A stretch of DNA of 64,000 nucleotides, taken from the NCBI GenBank assembly GCA_947495125.1, contig CANLXL010000003.1:62001-126000 (forward strand), read 5' to 3'. Within the stretch, counting starts at the first letter, position 1; the number at the start of each line of letters is the position of its first letter. This DNA comes from an uncultured Flaviramulus sp. GTDB lineage: Bacteria > Bacteroidota > Bacteroidia > Flavobacteriales > Flavobacteriaceae. The position numbers and the translations under genes were made by a program. Of the stretch, positions 34,206 to 43,153 are shown one piece after another. Under the pieces are notes generated by a model. The model saw nothing but the letters and a program-made list of their open reading frames with translations, made no database searches and was not told the DNA's origin.

Positions 34206-35054
34206 TTACCAGTCCTTTTCAGTTTTAATTTTAATACCTTTTTGTTTTTCGGCATTCATTTTTTCCTGAACTTTTTGTTCCTGATTATTCATGGCCTCTA
34301 ATAAGCTCTTAATTTGCTGTGGAGACATTTGCCCGGGTTGGGGCTTAGGTTTTTGCTTTTCTTTTTCTTTCTCTTTTTCATCTCCTTTGCCTTCATCTTT
34401 ATTTTCGTCTTTAGGCTTCCCGTCTTCATCTTTTTCATCCTCACCCTCCTTTTTATCTTTATCGCCTTCGTCTTTTTTATCCTCTTTATCGTCGCCTTCT
34501 TTATCCTTATTCTCTTTATTATCTTTATTTTCTTCGTCCTTATTTTGATCTTTATTATCCTTATTTTGATCGTCTTTATTATCGTCCTGCTGATCCTTTT
34601 GCTGTTCTGCACATTCCTTTGCCAATCCAAGATTATAACGTGTTTCATCATCGGACGGATCATTTCTTAATGCATTTTTAAAAGCTTCGACAGCTTCCTT
34701 ACATTGTTTATTTTGCATTAAAATATTACCGATATTATGAAACGCTTTGTGCTTTTCTGCCTTTGATGATGCATTTTCTGCAGCTTGTTGATGCCGATAT
34801 AGCGCTTCTTCGAAATTTCCTTTTTTGTAATACGAATTCCCTAAGTTATAAACACCTGCCGTTCCGTTTGGTTGCTTCGATATGGCTTTTCTATATTCCA
34901 TTTCAGCAGAAACAAAGTCTTCTTTATTGACCAAAGCGTTCCCTTCATAGACATAATCATTAGCCTTTTTTAAGGCCAATAGTATGTCTTTTTCCTGCGT
35001 AAAAGCAAAAGTCGTAGTAAGTATTGATACTATGAAAATTAAAGTTTTCATCAT
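34206..35054 (-). CDS. batC: BatC: TPR protein with long charged low-complexity tail
   Basis: A 282-residue exported protein. Signal peptide (cleavage near TFAFTQ), three TPR repeats (about 25-150; GTAGVYNLGNSYYKKGNFEEALYRHQQAA and AFKNALRNDPSDDETRYNLGLA), then about 80 residues made almost wholly of Lys, Asp, Glu and Asn, followed by a PKPQPGQMSPQQIKSLLEAM ending. The TPR-plus-QQDKQ-rich-tail plan is normal for BatC, but this tail is long and repetitive at DNA level, a likely site of replication slippage. Position between batB and batD fits. Confidence 0.88.
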   Translation of the reverse strand: MMKTLIFIVSILTTTFAFTQEKDILLALKKANDYVYEGNALVNKEDFVSAEMEYRKAISKQPNGTAGVYNLGNSYYKKGNFEEALYRHQQAAENASSKAEKHKAFHNIGNILMQNKQCKEAVEAFKNALRNDPSDDETRYNLGLAKECAEQQKDQQDDNKDDQNKDNKDQNKDEENKDNKENKDKEGDDKEDKKDEGDKDKKEGEDEKDEDGKPKDENKDEGKGDEKEKEKEKQKPKPQPGQMSPQQIKSLLEAMNNQEQKVQEKMNAEKQKGIKIKTEKDW

Positions 35055-35159
35055 TCGTTTATTCTAAATTCTAAGATATAAAACCTTGTTTTTTTCTTTG
35101 TTAAATAATTTATAAATGTTTTATGATTTCAATTCAAAAGATTTACGTTTCAGGGCAAT

Positions 35160-36197
35160 CTAAAGATTCTCATTAAACAGGTTTAATTTTTTTAACCATG
35201 CTGTTTTTCGTTCTAACAAGAAAATATCCAATAATAAAAGGAAAATTCCAAAACCTAAAAACCATTGGAATTGATCTTTAAAATCAGCAAATTGCTTGGC
35301 TTCAAACTCGGTTTTATCCATGCCGTTTAAGATTTCTCTAATATTATCAACAACATTGGTCGTGTTTTCTCCATTTATATAGGCTCCGTCAGCTTCCTCG
35401 GCAATGCCTTTTAAAGTTTCTTCGTTTAGACGTGTAATAACAGTTTCACCTTGATTATCCTTTTTATAATTTAATACAATACCATTTCTTTTTTCAGGAA
35501 TGGGACCTCCTTTTACATCACCTACTCCGATCGTAAAAATACGAATACCTTCGTCGTTAGCTTCTTCGGCAACAGCCACAGCCTCTTCACTATGGTCTTC
35601 ACCGTCTGAAATAATTATTAAAACGCGATTGGTTTGTTCTTCATCATCAAAATATGTTTTAGCCAATTTAATGGCTTCATTGATTGCTGTTCCCTGTGAG
35701 GATAGCATGTCTGTATTCATATTTTGTAAAAACATTTTAGCCGCCGCATAATCTGTAGTAATTGGCAATTGCGGAAATGCTTTTCCTGCATAAGCAATAA
35801 TCCCCACACGATCACTGGCTAAATTATTAATAATTTGTGTTACTAATTGCTTTGACTTTTCTAAACGGTTTGGAGCAATATCTTCTGCCAACATACTTTT
35901 GGAAACGTCGATGGCAAAAACAATATCGACACCTTCTCGTTTAACTGTTTCCAGTTTTGTTCCTACTTTTGGATTCACTAAAGCTATCGCTAAGCATGCA
36001 AATGCCAAGCTTAAAACAACAAGCTTTAAAGCCGATTTAAACACCGATCTGTTCGGGCTTAATCTTTTAAGTAATTGTTTATCGGCAAACTTACTTTGTA
36101 CTTTGTATTTCCAAAGTTGGAGCACCAAAAAACACAGGACAATTACCGGTATAATGCCTAAAACCCAAAACCATATTTTCTCTTCTAATTGATACAT
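35160..36197 (-). CDS. batB: BatB: membrane-anchored VWA protein
   Basis: A 345-residue protein with two N-terminal helices (about 8-28 and 57-75), a von Willebrand factor A domain at about 88-285 and a C-terminal helix (about 312-330). The metal-ion-dependent adhesion site is complete: DVSKS at the start of VFAIDVSKSMLAEDIAPNRLEKSKQ, a Thr in SSQGTAINEA, and the Asp of IIISDGEDHS. It pairs with BatA, encoded 95 bases upstream. Confidence 0.93.
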   Translation of the reverse strand: MYQLEEKIWFWVLGIIPVIVLCFLVLQLWKYKVQSKFADKQLLKRLSPNRSVFKSALKLVVLSLAFACLAIALVNPKVGTKLETVKREGVDIVFAIDVSKSMLAEDIAPNRLEKSKQLVTQIINNLASDRVGIIAYAGKAFPQLPITTDYAAAKMFLQNMNTDMLSSQGTAINEAIKLAKTYFDDEEQTNRVLIIISDGEDHSEEAVAVAEEANDEGIRIFTIGVGDVKGGPIPEKRNGIVLNYKKDNQGETVITRLNEETLKGIAEEADGAYINGENTTNVVDNIREILNGMDKTEFEAKQFADFKDQFQWFLGFGIFLLLLDIFLLERKTAWLKKLNLFNENL

Positions 36198-36292
36198 TTA
36201 CTGTTTATTCGTTTTTCGCGGATTTGCTTATTATTTCTTGTCACGAATTCACAAATATTTCTTTTTTCTATTGTCTCTTCTCTCTATTCTTT

Positions 36293-37297
36293 TTAAATAA
36301 AACTTCTGAAAAATGTAAATCGCAATAGTAATTCTAACAGGAGTAGTACCCCTGCCAACAACACCAGTGATCTGTATTTTTCTTCATAGTTATAAAACTT
36401 GAATTCTTCAATCTCTGTTTTTTCAAGCTTGTTTATTTCGTTATAAATTTCTTCTAACTTTTTATTATTTGTAGCTCTAAAATATTTACCCCCTGTAACA
36501 TCTGCAATTTCTTTTAACAATTCTTCATCAATTTCGACCTGTGCCCGACTATATTGAAAATTACCATTTGCTAAAATCCCAACAGGTGTCAATGCCATAC
36601 CATTAGTTCCTAACCCAATGGTATAGGTTTTAATATCGTATTCTACAGCCAATTCGCTGGCAATCTTAGGATCTATAAACCCGGAATTATTAACTCCGTC
36701 GGTTAATAAAATAATGACTTTACTTGTCGCTTTACTATCTTTTAAGCGGTTTACAGCCGTTGCCAATCCCATGCCAATCGCCGTTCCTCCTTCAATAATA
36801 TTATTATATCGTATACTTTTCAAAGAACGTAATACAATAGCCTTATCACTGGTAATTGGTGTTTTTGTATAGCTTTCTCCGGCATATTCCACTAAGCCAA
36901 TTCTATCGTTAGGTCGTCCTTTTATAAATTCTGCAGCAACCTTTTTTAAGGCTTCTAATCGGTTTGGTGATAAATCTTTAGCCAGCATACTTGCCGATAC
37001 ATCAATGGCCATAACAATATCAATACCTCTGGTGGTCTTTGTTTTGGTTGATACATCGACCGTCTGTGGCCTGGCTATAGCCGTTATTAAAATGGCCAAG
37101 GCCATCAATCGCAACGCAAAGAGAAAGTGTTTCACTTTTGGTAACCAGGAGTTTGTTAATTTAAACCCTTTTAAACTTGATATTTTAAGCTCTGCTGTTT
37201 GTCTTTTATGCTTAAATATATACCATAGCAAAGCCAATGGTAGTGCTAGCAACAACCAAAACCATTCTTTGTTTAAAAATTCTATGCCTTCAAACAT
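36293..37297 (-). CDS. batA: BatA: membrane-anchored VWA protein
   Basis: A 334-residue protein of the same plan as BatB: helices at about 10-28 and 56-74, then a VWA domain with an intact MIDAS (DVSAS in VMAIDVSASMLAKDLSPNRLEALKK; Thr in IEGGTAIGMG; Asp in ILLTDGVNNSG), and a helix near the C-terminus. Its ATG overlaps by one base with the stop of the BatD-like gene upstream, so translation is coupled. Confidence 0.94.
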   Translation of the reverse strand: MFEGIEFLNKEWFWLLLALPLALLWYIFKHKRQTAELKISSLKGFKLTNSWLPKVKHFLFALRLMALAILITAIARPQTVDVSTKTKTTRGIDIVMAIDVSASMLAKDLSPNRLEALKKVAAEFIKGRPNDRIGLVEYAGESYTKTPITSDKAIVLRSLKSIRYNNIIEGGTAIGMGLATAVNRLKDSKATSKVIILLTDGVNNSGFIDPKIASELAVEYDIKTYTIGLGTNGMALTPVGILANGNFQYSRAQVEIDEELLKEIADVTGGKYFRATNNKKLEEIYNEINKLEKTEIEEFKFYNYEEKYRSLVLLAGVLLLLELLLRFTFFRSFI

Positions 37298-38919
37298 TAT
37301 TCCTCTGCTTTTTTAAGTTCTACTGAATTTAAAATGCGCTCCACGATCTCATCTGCATAAACATCGCTGGTTCTCCACGATAAAACGATTTGTTGCACCA
37401 CATTTTCTGCAGTAAAGCCTAAAATGGTATAACTTCCCTTTTCGAACTTATCTGTATTTGGAATAGCAATCTCTAAAGTACCATGTACTTTAAGCCCTTC
37501 GGCACCATTAGGAGTTACAAACTTTTCATTTAACGTTATGATGTTTTGTGCTCCGGCAGCTTCAAACGTTTTTAAATTTCCATCTATAACCTGTTGCAGG
37601 TCAATTTTATTTTCTTCACCTAAATTTTTAAATTTTGAAGTGCCTACAACAACATTAAATCTATCTATTAAGCTCCCATACCCAAACATGGTAATATCTA
37701 CTTGCTGCAAAAGCTCCGCCGGTAATTCGGGATTCATACGCTTTAAAACTTTTGGGGTGGAAATGGTTACGGGTGGAAATCCGTACTCGCTGGTCACCCA
37801 GTCTCCTTTTAAAAGCTCAATACTTTCATGCCCAATAAGGGTATCTTTAACATAGGTAAACCCATATTTTATGGAAAACCCTATAAAGGTTGCAAAAAGC
37901 AGAAAAACACTTATAATTATAGTTATAATAATTTTTTTGCGTTTCTTTTTGCGGGCTTGTTCCTCTCTATATTTTTCGTCTAACAGCTTTTCTTCTTCAG
38001 AGGCTTCGGGCAAGACTTCTTTTACATGATCAATTTCGGCATCAATGGTATTTCTATCCAATTCTGCTAATGCTGTATCCGGAGCAGATTTTGCAAACTT
38101 CACCAAATCGGCACGTTTTAAAATGCTTTCAATATTCTTGATAGTATCTTGACTTAGATCTATTTGATTGCCTTCTTTAAGTAATCGAAGCCTGCTTATA
38201 AGCTCGTCGGTGGTACTTTCCATGGAATGATCATATACCTTCTCATCTAAATATTTTCTGATGATTCCCGTTAATTCGGAATAATACGATTTTAATTCTG
38301 AATGTTCTAAATAATGACTTTCATCTAACTTTTTAAGCGCCAGTTTTGCTCTATCGTATGGCGGCAACAGAGCTATTTGTTCAGCTTCAGACAATGGTTT
38401 TTTTCGCCATACAAACCAATAAATGAGAAACGCAATAATAGCTAGTATTAAAAGTGTTATGAGTAAATATTTCCAGAACTTACCTGGCGATTTTTTTACT
38501 TCTATAATTGGCTTTATATCGTACAGCCCTTGTTTTGTGGTATCGACAATAACATTATTGACCTCAACTTTTAAAGAGTCGGTAAAAACCGTTTTGGTTC
38601 CTATAATTATTTTTTGCCTTGGAATAGTATAGCCCCCGGAATCAAACTGAGTTAACCCATATTTTTTAACAAGATTATACGTATCATTATTCTTTAAAGT
38701 ATCTATTTTATAAGACTCAATAACTTCTAGAGGCTTAAATGTTTGTCCTTCGGGAAAAACCACTAAAGTGGTAGTATCTGTTTCAACCTGTATACGATAG
38801 GTGATCTGTTCTCCAATTTTTATGGATGTTGAATCTATGGTAGCCTTTACCTGCGAAAAAGCACTAAACGTAAGCAAAAAAAAGGCACAAGTTAAAAGGA
38901 CCGAAGACCGAAGACTCAT
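37297..38919 (-). CDS. BatD-like membrane protein of the Bat operon
   Basis: An exported protein that occupies the usual place between DUF58 and BatA. The open frame reaches a GTG at 38973 inside a heptamer repeat, but ATG 38919 gives a clean signal peptide (MSLRSSVLLTCAFFLLTFSAFSQ region), so I use it (540 aa). An N-terminal beta domain (VKATIDSTSIKIGEQITYRIQVE) is followed by a membrane helix (KYLLITLLILAIIAFLIYW), a helical cytoplasmic region, a second helix (IITIIISVFLLFATFIGFSI) and a C-terminal globular domain. The helical part resembles DUF4381-type regions; the role is unknown. Confidence 0.75.
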   Translation of the reverse strand: MSLRSSVLLTCAFFLLTFSAFSQVKATIDSTSIKIGEQITYRIQVETDTTTLVVFPEGQTFKPLEVIESYKIDTLKNNDTYNLVKKYGLTQFDSGGYTIPRQKIIIGTKTVFTDSLKVEVNNVIVDTTKQGLYDIKPIIEVKKSPGKFWKYLLITLLILAIIAFLIYWFVWRKKPLSEAEQIALLPPYDRAKLALKKLDESHYLEHSELKSYYSELTGIIRKYLDEKVYDHSMESTTDELISRLRLLKEGNQIDLSQDTIKNIESILKRADLVKFAKSAPDTALAELDRNTIDAEIDHVKEVLPEASEEEKLLDEKYREEQARKKKRKKIIITIIISVFLLFATFIGFSIKYGFTYVKDTLIGHESIELLKGDWVTSEYGFPPVTISTPKVLKRMNPELPAELLQQVDITMFGYGSLIDRFNVVVGTSKFKNLGEENKIDLQQVIDGNLKTFEAAGAQNIITLNEKFVTPNGAEGLKVHGTLEIAIPNTDKFEKGSYTILGFTAENVVQQIVLSWRTSDVYADEIVERILNSVELKKAEE

Positions 38920-38971
38920 GGCCAACGCATTTCGTATAGTCAATGCTGCATTTTCAAACTTCAAACTTTTC

Positions 38972-38999
38972 ACTTTTAACTTTTAACTTTTAACTTTTA
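38972..38999. repeat. Heptamer tandem repeat ACTTTTA x4
   Basis: Four perfect copies of ACTTTTA in the spacer between the DUF58 gene and the BatD-like gene, preceded by degenerate AAACTTC/AAACTTTTC units. A period of seven is not a multiple of three. It lies just upstream of the start I chose for the BatD-like gene. Confidence 0.85.
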
Positions 39000-39006
39000 A
39001 CTTAGA

Positions 39007-39873
39007 TTAACCTCTTCTTTTAAAATATCCCAACAGCTTCTTTACATAGCTTTCATCTACCCGGCAATTTATAGTTCCGGCTCCGGATTTCGTAAAGCTC
39101 TCTTTATAATAGCTCACTTTGTCCTGATAAAATTTTCCGTAGTTAAGTCTAACCTTTTTAGAGGATGTATTCACCAACATAAGCTCACCAGTTTCTTCAT
39201 CCTGCATTTGCACCATCCCTAAATTTGGAATCTGCTCTTCCCGTTTATCATAAACACGAATACCGGTAACATCATGCTTTCCGGAAACAATTTTCATGGT
39301 TTGATGGTAATCGTCTGTAATAAAATCTGAAAGTACAAATACTATCGCCTTCTTTTTCATAACGTTCGACAAAAATTTCAAAGCTTCGGCCAAATTAGTT
39401 TGCCTGCTTTCCGGTTGAAATTCTATAAGTTCTCGAATAATACGTAGTACGTGCGAACGTCCTTTTTTAGGCGGAATAAACAATTCAACCTGATCTGAAA
39501 ATAAAATCAACCCTATTTTATCGTTATTCTGTGTTGCCGAAAAGGCTAGGGTAGCCGCTATTTCAGTAACCACTTCATTTTTAAATTGCTGCTCCGTCCC
39601 GAATAATTCAGACCCGGAAACATCAACCATAAGCATCATAGTAAGTTCTCGTTCTTCTTCAAAAACTTTCACATAGGGCTCATTATAACGCGCCGTTACG
39701 TTCCAATCGATATTTCTAACATCATCTCCAAATTGATACTGACGTACCTCACTAAAAGTCATACCACGTCCTTTAAAGGTAGAATGGTATTCGCCTCCAA
39801 AAATATGATCAGACAGCCGCCGTGTCTTAATCTCTATTTTTCGTACTTTTTTTAGTAATTCTTTAGTATCCAT
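39007..39873 (-). CDS. DUF58-domain protein of the MoxR/Bat operon
   Basis: A 288-residue cytoplasmic protein. The DUF58 core FKGRGMTFSEVRQYQFGDDVRNIDWNVTARYNEPYVKVFEEERE is followed by a VWA-like fold with a MIDAS-type DVSGS (MLMVDVSGSELFG). The open frame extends to 39918 through repeat sequence, but the ATG at 39873 (MDTKELLKKVRKIEIKTRRLSD) is the conserved start of the family. DUF58 proteins accompany MoxR ATPases and probably are their clients. Confidence 0.92.
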   Translation of the reverse strand: MDTKELLKKVRKIEIKTRRLSDHIFGGEYHSTFKGRGMTFSEVRQYQFGDDVRNIDWNVTARYNEPYVKVFEEERELTMMLMVDVSGSELFGTEQQFKNEVVTEIAATLAFSATQNNDKIGLILFSDQVELFIPPKKGRSHVLRIIRELIEFQPESRQTNLAEALKFLSNVMKKKAIVFVLSDFITDDYHQTMKIVSGKHDVTGIRVYDKREEQIPNLGMVQMQDEETGELMLVNTSSKKVRLNYGKFYQDKVSYYKESFTKSGAGTINCRVDESYVKKLLGYFKRRG

Positions 39874-39917
39874 GTTGGAATATTCAAGGTTAAATATTAA
39901 AAGTTCAAGGTTAGGCA

Positions 39918-39952
39918 ACTTTGAACTTTGAACTTAAAACTTTGAACTTTTT
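39918..39952. repeat. Heptamer tandem repeat, ACTTTGA type x5
   Basis: Five heptamers in a row: ACTTTGA, ACTTTGA, ACTTAAA, ACTTTGA, ACTTTTT. They lie between the moxR and DUF58 genes. The unit is one base away from the ACTTTTA unit of the array in the next spacer of the same operon. Confidence 0.75.
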
Positions 39953-40956
39953 TAAGGTACTTCTATTTCGTTTACAATTTTGTTAATGATGTCTTCTGAA
40001 GTCACATTTTCAGCCTCAGCTTCATAGGTGATTCCAATTCTATGCCTCAAAACATCATGAACGACAGCACGAACATCTTCGGGTATCACATAGCCGCGAC
40101 GCTTGATAAATGCATAGCACTTCGCCGCTGTAGCTAAATTGATGCTACCACGTGGTGATGCTCCAAAAGAAATAAGTGGTTTTAAATCGGCTAGTTTATA
40201 TTTTTCAGGGTAGCGTGTTGCAAAAATAATATCTAAAATATAGGTTTCAATTTTTTCATCCATATAAACCTCTCGAACAACCTCTTGCGCTTTTAAAATT
40301 TGAGATACTGAAACCACAGGGTTTACTTTATCCCACGCACTTTTTAAATTGGCTCTCATTATAAGTTGCTCTTCATCGAGTTTCGGGTAGTCAATAACTG
40401 TTTTTAACATAAAACGGTCTACCTGAGCCTCCGGTAATGGGTAAGTCCCTTCCTGCTCAACAGGGTTTTGAGTTGCCATTACTAAAAAAGGTTTATCCAA
40501 TATAAATGTTTCGTCTCCAATAGTCACTTGTTTTTCCTGCATAGCCTCAAGCAACGCAGACTGCACTTTTGCCGGTGCTCTGTTAATCTCATCAGCCAAA
40601 ACGAAATTGGCAAAAATCGGTCCTTTTTTTATTGAGAAATCATTGACCTTCATATTGTAAATCAAGGTTCCTGTAACATCGGCAGGCAATAGATCTGGTG
40701 TAAACTGAATTCTGCTAAAGCTGCCATCCACAGCCTGTGCCAAAGTATTAATGGCTAAGGTTTTCGCTAAACCGGGAACACCTTCAAGTAAAATATGTCC
40801 CTGCCCTAATAGTCCAATGAGCAAACGTTCTACCATATGCCTTTGACCTACGATGACCTTGTTCATCTCCAGTATAAGCAAATCAACAAAAGCACTCTCC
40901 TTTTCAATTTTCTCGTTAATGGTCTTAATATCAATTGTACCTGTCTCTTCCATCAT
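39952..40956 (-). CDS. moxR: MoxR-family AAA+ ATPase
   Basis: A 334-residue AAA+ ATPase, first gene of the Bat operon. Walker A GVPGLAKT, Walker B and following segment LADEINRAPAKVQSALLEAMQE, sensor-1 MATQNPVEQEGTYPLPEAQVDRFM, and the C-terminal lid with SFGASPRGSINLATAAKCYA. MoxR proteins act as chaperone-like maturation factors for VWA proteins, here BatA, BatB and the DUF58 protein. There is a double ATG at the start (MMEETG). Confidence 0.95.
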   Translation of the reverse strand: MMEETGTIDIKTINEKIEKESAFVDLLILEMNKVIVGQRHMVERLLIGLLGQGHILLEGVPGLAKTLAINTLAQAVDGSFSRIQFTPDLLPADVTGTLIYNMKVNDFSIKKGPIFANFVLADEINRAPAKVQSALLEAMQEKQVTIGDETFILDKPFLVMATQNPVEQEGTYPLPEAQVDRFMLKTVIDYPKLDEEQLIMRANLKSAWDKVNPVVSVSQILKAQEVVREVYMDEKIETYILDIIFATRYPEKYKLADLKPLISFGASPRGSINLATAAKCYAFIKRRGYVIPEDVRAVVHDVLRHRIGITYEAEAENVTSEDIINKIVNEIEVP

Positions 40957-40977
40957 GTATTAAATTTTTTTAAAGCT

Positions 40978-41008
40978 CGAATATACTGTCCTTATTTGAG
41001 CATTGCAA
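40978..41008 (-). promoter_or_regulatory. Candidate promoter of the MoxR/Bat operon
   Basis: Read on the minus strand: TTG (41008-41006), 20 bases, then TATATTCG (40985-40978), one mismatch from TAnnTTTG. It lies 21 bases upstream of the moxR ATG and is the only promoter-like site before a same-strand run of eight genes. Confidence 0.45.
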
Positions 41009-41029
41009 ATTGTTAAAATTTTTCTTTGA

Positions 41030-41085
41030 ACGCTGTTAAAAATAGGTTAAAATATTCTGGTAACGCCGTTAATTATAGGTTAAAA
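41030..41085. repeat. Two-copy direct repeat
   Basis: AACGCTGTTAAAAATAGGTTAAAA (about 41031-41054) is followed by AACGCCGTTAATTATAGGTTAAAA (about 41062-41085): near-identical 24-base units spaced by 7 bases, in the convergent-free spacer between the moxR promoter and the terminator below. Confidence 0.6.
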
Positions 41086-41086
41086 G

Positions 41087-41122
41087 AAAAAGAGCAGTAT
41101 CGCTAGCGATACTGCTCTTTTT
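41087..41122. terminator. Perfect palindromic terminator
   Basis: Two 18-base arms, 41087-41104 and 41105-41122, are perfectly complementary with GCTAGC at the centre and A/T runs at the ends. It lies just downstream of the DUF4382 gene (minus strand) and would end its transcript. Being symmetrical it also insulates the moxR side. Confidence 0.85.
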
Positions 41123-41142
41123 AAATTATAATTTATTATTAG

Positions 41143-42246
41143 TTAAACTGAAGGCAATGTAATCTCTCCTAAATCATTAATTTCATCTTCTTTAACCTCT
41201 TCATTATTCATTTCGACAACGGCTAACCCCGAACCTTCTGCTGGTGTTAGTGTTACTTTATAAACTCCAATTGGAATGTTTTCTAAAAGAAATACACCTT
41301 CTTCGTTTGTATCTACTTCAAACGTATTGCCATCGATCTCTATAGAAACAGTAACAACGACATTCTCATTTAATATTTTACCGGTTATAGACCCAACTTT
41401 AAAGTCTAATTCGATTGGGGGTTCAATTATAGTAACGTCCCCGTTAACAACGATTACATCAGCAAGAACTGTTTGCTTGTAAAACGAATTGGAATCTATT
41501 GGGGTAACAACAACATCGTAGGTTCCTTCGGGTACGCCCCATAAGGCAAACGCTCCATTTTCGTCAGTATTAGCAGTGATAATAAAATCATCCTCTGTGT
41601 CTTCTGTTCCCATATCATCGATCAGAACTGAAACTACAGACGGAATATCACTAGGCAAAACCATTCCTTCAATAATTCCCGAAGTCACTTCAGTACTCAC
41701 ATAAAGCACAGGTTTTAAAATAATATTACCCGAATTACCGGCATTAACTATAGATTTTTCAACGTCAAAATCAATGATATAATCATACGTAAAACCTTCT
41801 TCAATAACGGCATCTACCTTTAATTTTAGCCCAGATTGTTGCCCGCTGGGGGTTTTAAGACTGTGTTCTTCGTCTTCATCCGCTTCATTTTTTATCACAA
41901 TGGTATTTCCATCTCCCAGTACCAAACGCATTTGTTTTAAAGTTCCTGTGGGAATTGGAAATCTGTCTACTAAAACCTCATTCACACCTCCGGTAAGTTC
42001 CAAAAGGTTTATAATTTTACTATCGACTTCAAGTGAAATCCATCCGTTATCATCATCCTCATCATCGTTCATTTTAATCATAACATCAACCACCTCAACA
42101 TTAACAGCTTCAAAATCTCCAGGTTCGTCAACAAGTTTTACAGTAAGTTTAGGGGCATCTTTACTAATGGGATTAGACTCAGAATCATTACATGAGCATA
42201 AAATCATAATACATAAAAGAGAGATCAGTTTCTTAAAAGTTTTCAT
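41143..42246 (-). CDS. DUF4382 lipoprotein with carboxypeptidase-like domains
   Basis: A 367-residue lipoprotein (lipobox IMILCSC). Residues about 33-185 are DUF4382 (KLTVKLVDEPGDFEAVNVEVVDVMIKM, then INLLELTGGVNEVLVDRFPIPTGTLKQMRLVLG). Two CarboxypepD_reg-like beta-sandwich repeats follow (DENGAFALWGVPEGTYDVVVTP and TNEEGVFLLENIPIGVYKVTLTP). Very acidic. Such proteins are surface or periplasmic lipoproteins of unknown function. Single gene with its own terminator. Confidence 0.82.
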   Translation of the reverse strand: MKTFKKLISLLCIMILCSCNDSESNPISKDAPKLTVKLVDEPGDFEAVNVEVVDVMIKMNDDEDDDNGWISLEVDSKIINLLELTGGVNEVLVDRFPIPTGTLKQMRLVLGDGNTIVIKNEADEDEEHSLKTPSGQQSGLKLKVDAVIEEGFTYDYIIDFDVEKSIVNAGNSGNIILKPVLYVSTEVTSGIIEGMVLPSDIPSVVSVLIDDMGTEDTEDDFIITANTDENGAFALWGVPEGTYDVVVTPIDSNSFYKQTVLADVIVVNGDVTIIEPPIELDFKVGSITGKILNENVVVTVSIEIDGNTFEVDTNEEGVFLLENIPIGVYKVTLTPAEGSGLAVVEMNNEEVKEDEINDLGEITLPSV

Positions 42247-42400
42247 ATGAATAGCAATTTTGAAGTTTATAAATTATATACGATGTTATTCCTAATATGG
42301 ATTATTTATTAAAAATTAACAACCCTATAATGTTATACTTGTTTTAAGTATTTTTATACGTTGAATAAAAAAACTAACAACCGTAAAATACGTTATTAAA

Positions 42401-43153
42401 ATGACAAAAACAGCCTTGATAACAGGTGCTACCAGCGGGATCGGTCATGCTACGGCCTACGAATTTGCAAAACATGGGATTAATTTGATTCTCTGCGGAA
42501 GACGATTAGAACGCCTGCACACTATTAAAAAAGCCTTAGACAGGCTTACCAATGTGCATATTTTAAATTTCGATGTCCGTAACAAAACTAGGGTCTTTGA
42601 AGCCATTGAATCCCTCCCTGATGCGTTCAAAACCATCGACATCCTTATTAATAATGCCGGAAACGCGCATGGTTTAGACCCTATACAAACCGGTAGCATC
42701 GACGATTGGGATGCTATGATGGATATTAATGTTAAAGGCCTGCTTTATGTAAGTAAGGCCGTAATTCCTCAAATGACAGCGCGTCAATCCGGGCATATTA
42801 TTAATATTGGTTCCAGCGCAGGAAAAGAAGTTTATCCAAAAGGCAATGTCTATTGTGGTAGTAAACATGCCGTACTTGCGATCACCGAAGGTATGCGTAT
42901 CGACCTAAATCCGTTTGGCATAAAGGTAGGTTCGATTAATCCGGGACTGGTAGAAACTGAATTTTCTCAAGTACGCTTTAAAGGAGATGACATCGCAAAC
43001 TCGGTTTATAAAGGATATAAGGCATTACAAGCTGATGATATTGCAGAGATCATTTATTTTGCCATCTCCAGACCTGCTCATGTTAATATTGCAGATATGT
43101 TGGTGTTTCCCACCGCGCAAGCCAATAATACGACTTTGAAAAAGGAACTATGA
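42401..43153 (+). CDS. Short-chain dehydrogenase/reductase (YdfG-like)
   Basis: A 250-residue classical SDR. Cofactor motif ITGATSGIGHATA (TGxxxGIG), NNAG motif, catalytic Ser in NIGSSAGKEV and YxxxK as YCGSK (Tyr151, Lys155). The segment NPGLVETEFSQVRFKGD resembles the YdfG group of 3-hydroxy acid dehydrogenases (NADP-dependent oxidation of serine-type substrates). The substrate is inferred from that likeness. Its stop overlaps the start of the HD-hydrolase gene by four bases. Confidence 0.9.
   Translation: MTKTALITGATSGIGHATAYEFAKHGINLILCGRRLERLHTIKKALDRLTNVHILNFDVRNKTRVFEAIESLPDAFKTIDILINNAGNAHGLDPIQTGSIDDWDAMMDINVKGLLYVSKAVIPQMTARQSGHIINIGSSAGKEVYPKGNVYCGSKHAVLAITEGMRIDLNPFGIKVGSINPGLVETEFSQVRFKGDDIANSVYKGYKALQADDIAEIIYFAISRPAHVNIADMLVFPTAQANNTTLKKEL

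Noticed and set aside
34291-34670. Long plus-strand open frames opposite batC, rich in Ser/Phe or Leu/Ile
   Set aside because: They are the complement of the repetitive Lys/Asp/Glu codons of BatC; extreme composition and no start context. Shadows of batC.
39874-39918. N-terminal extension of the DUF58 protein
   Set aside because: It reads through low-complexity repeat sequence, while the family start MDTKELLKKVRKIE lies at 39873.
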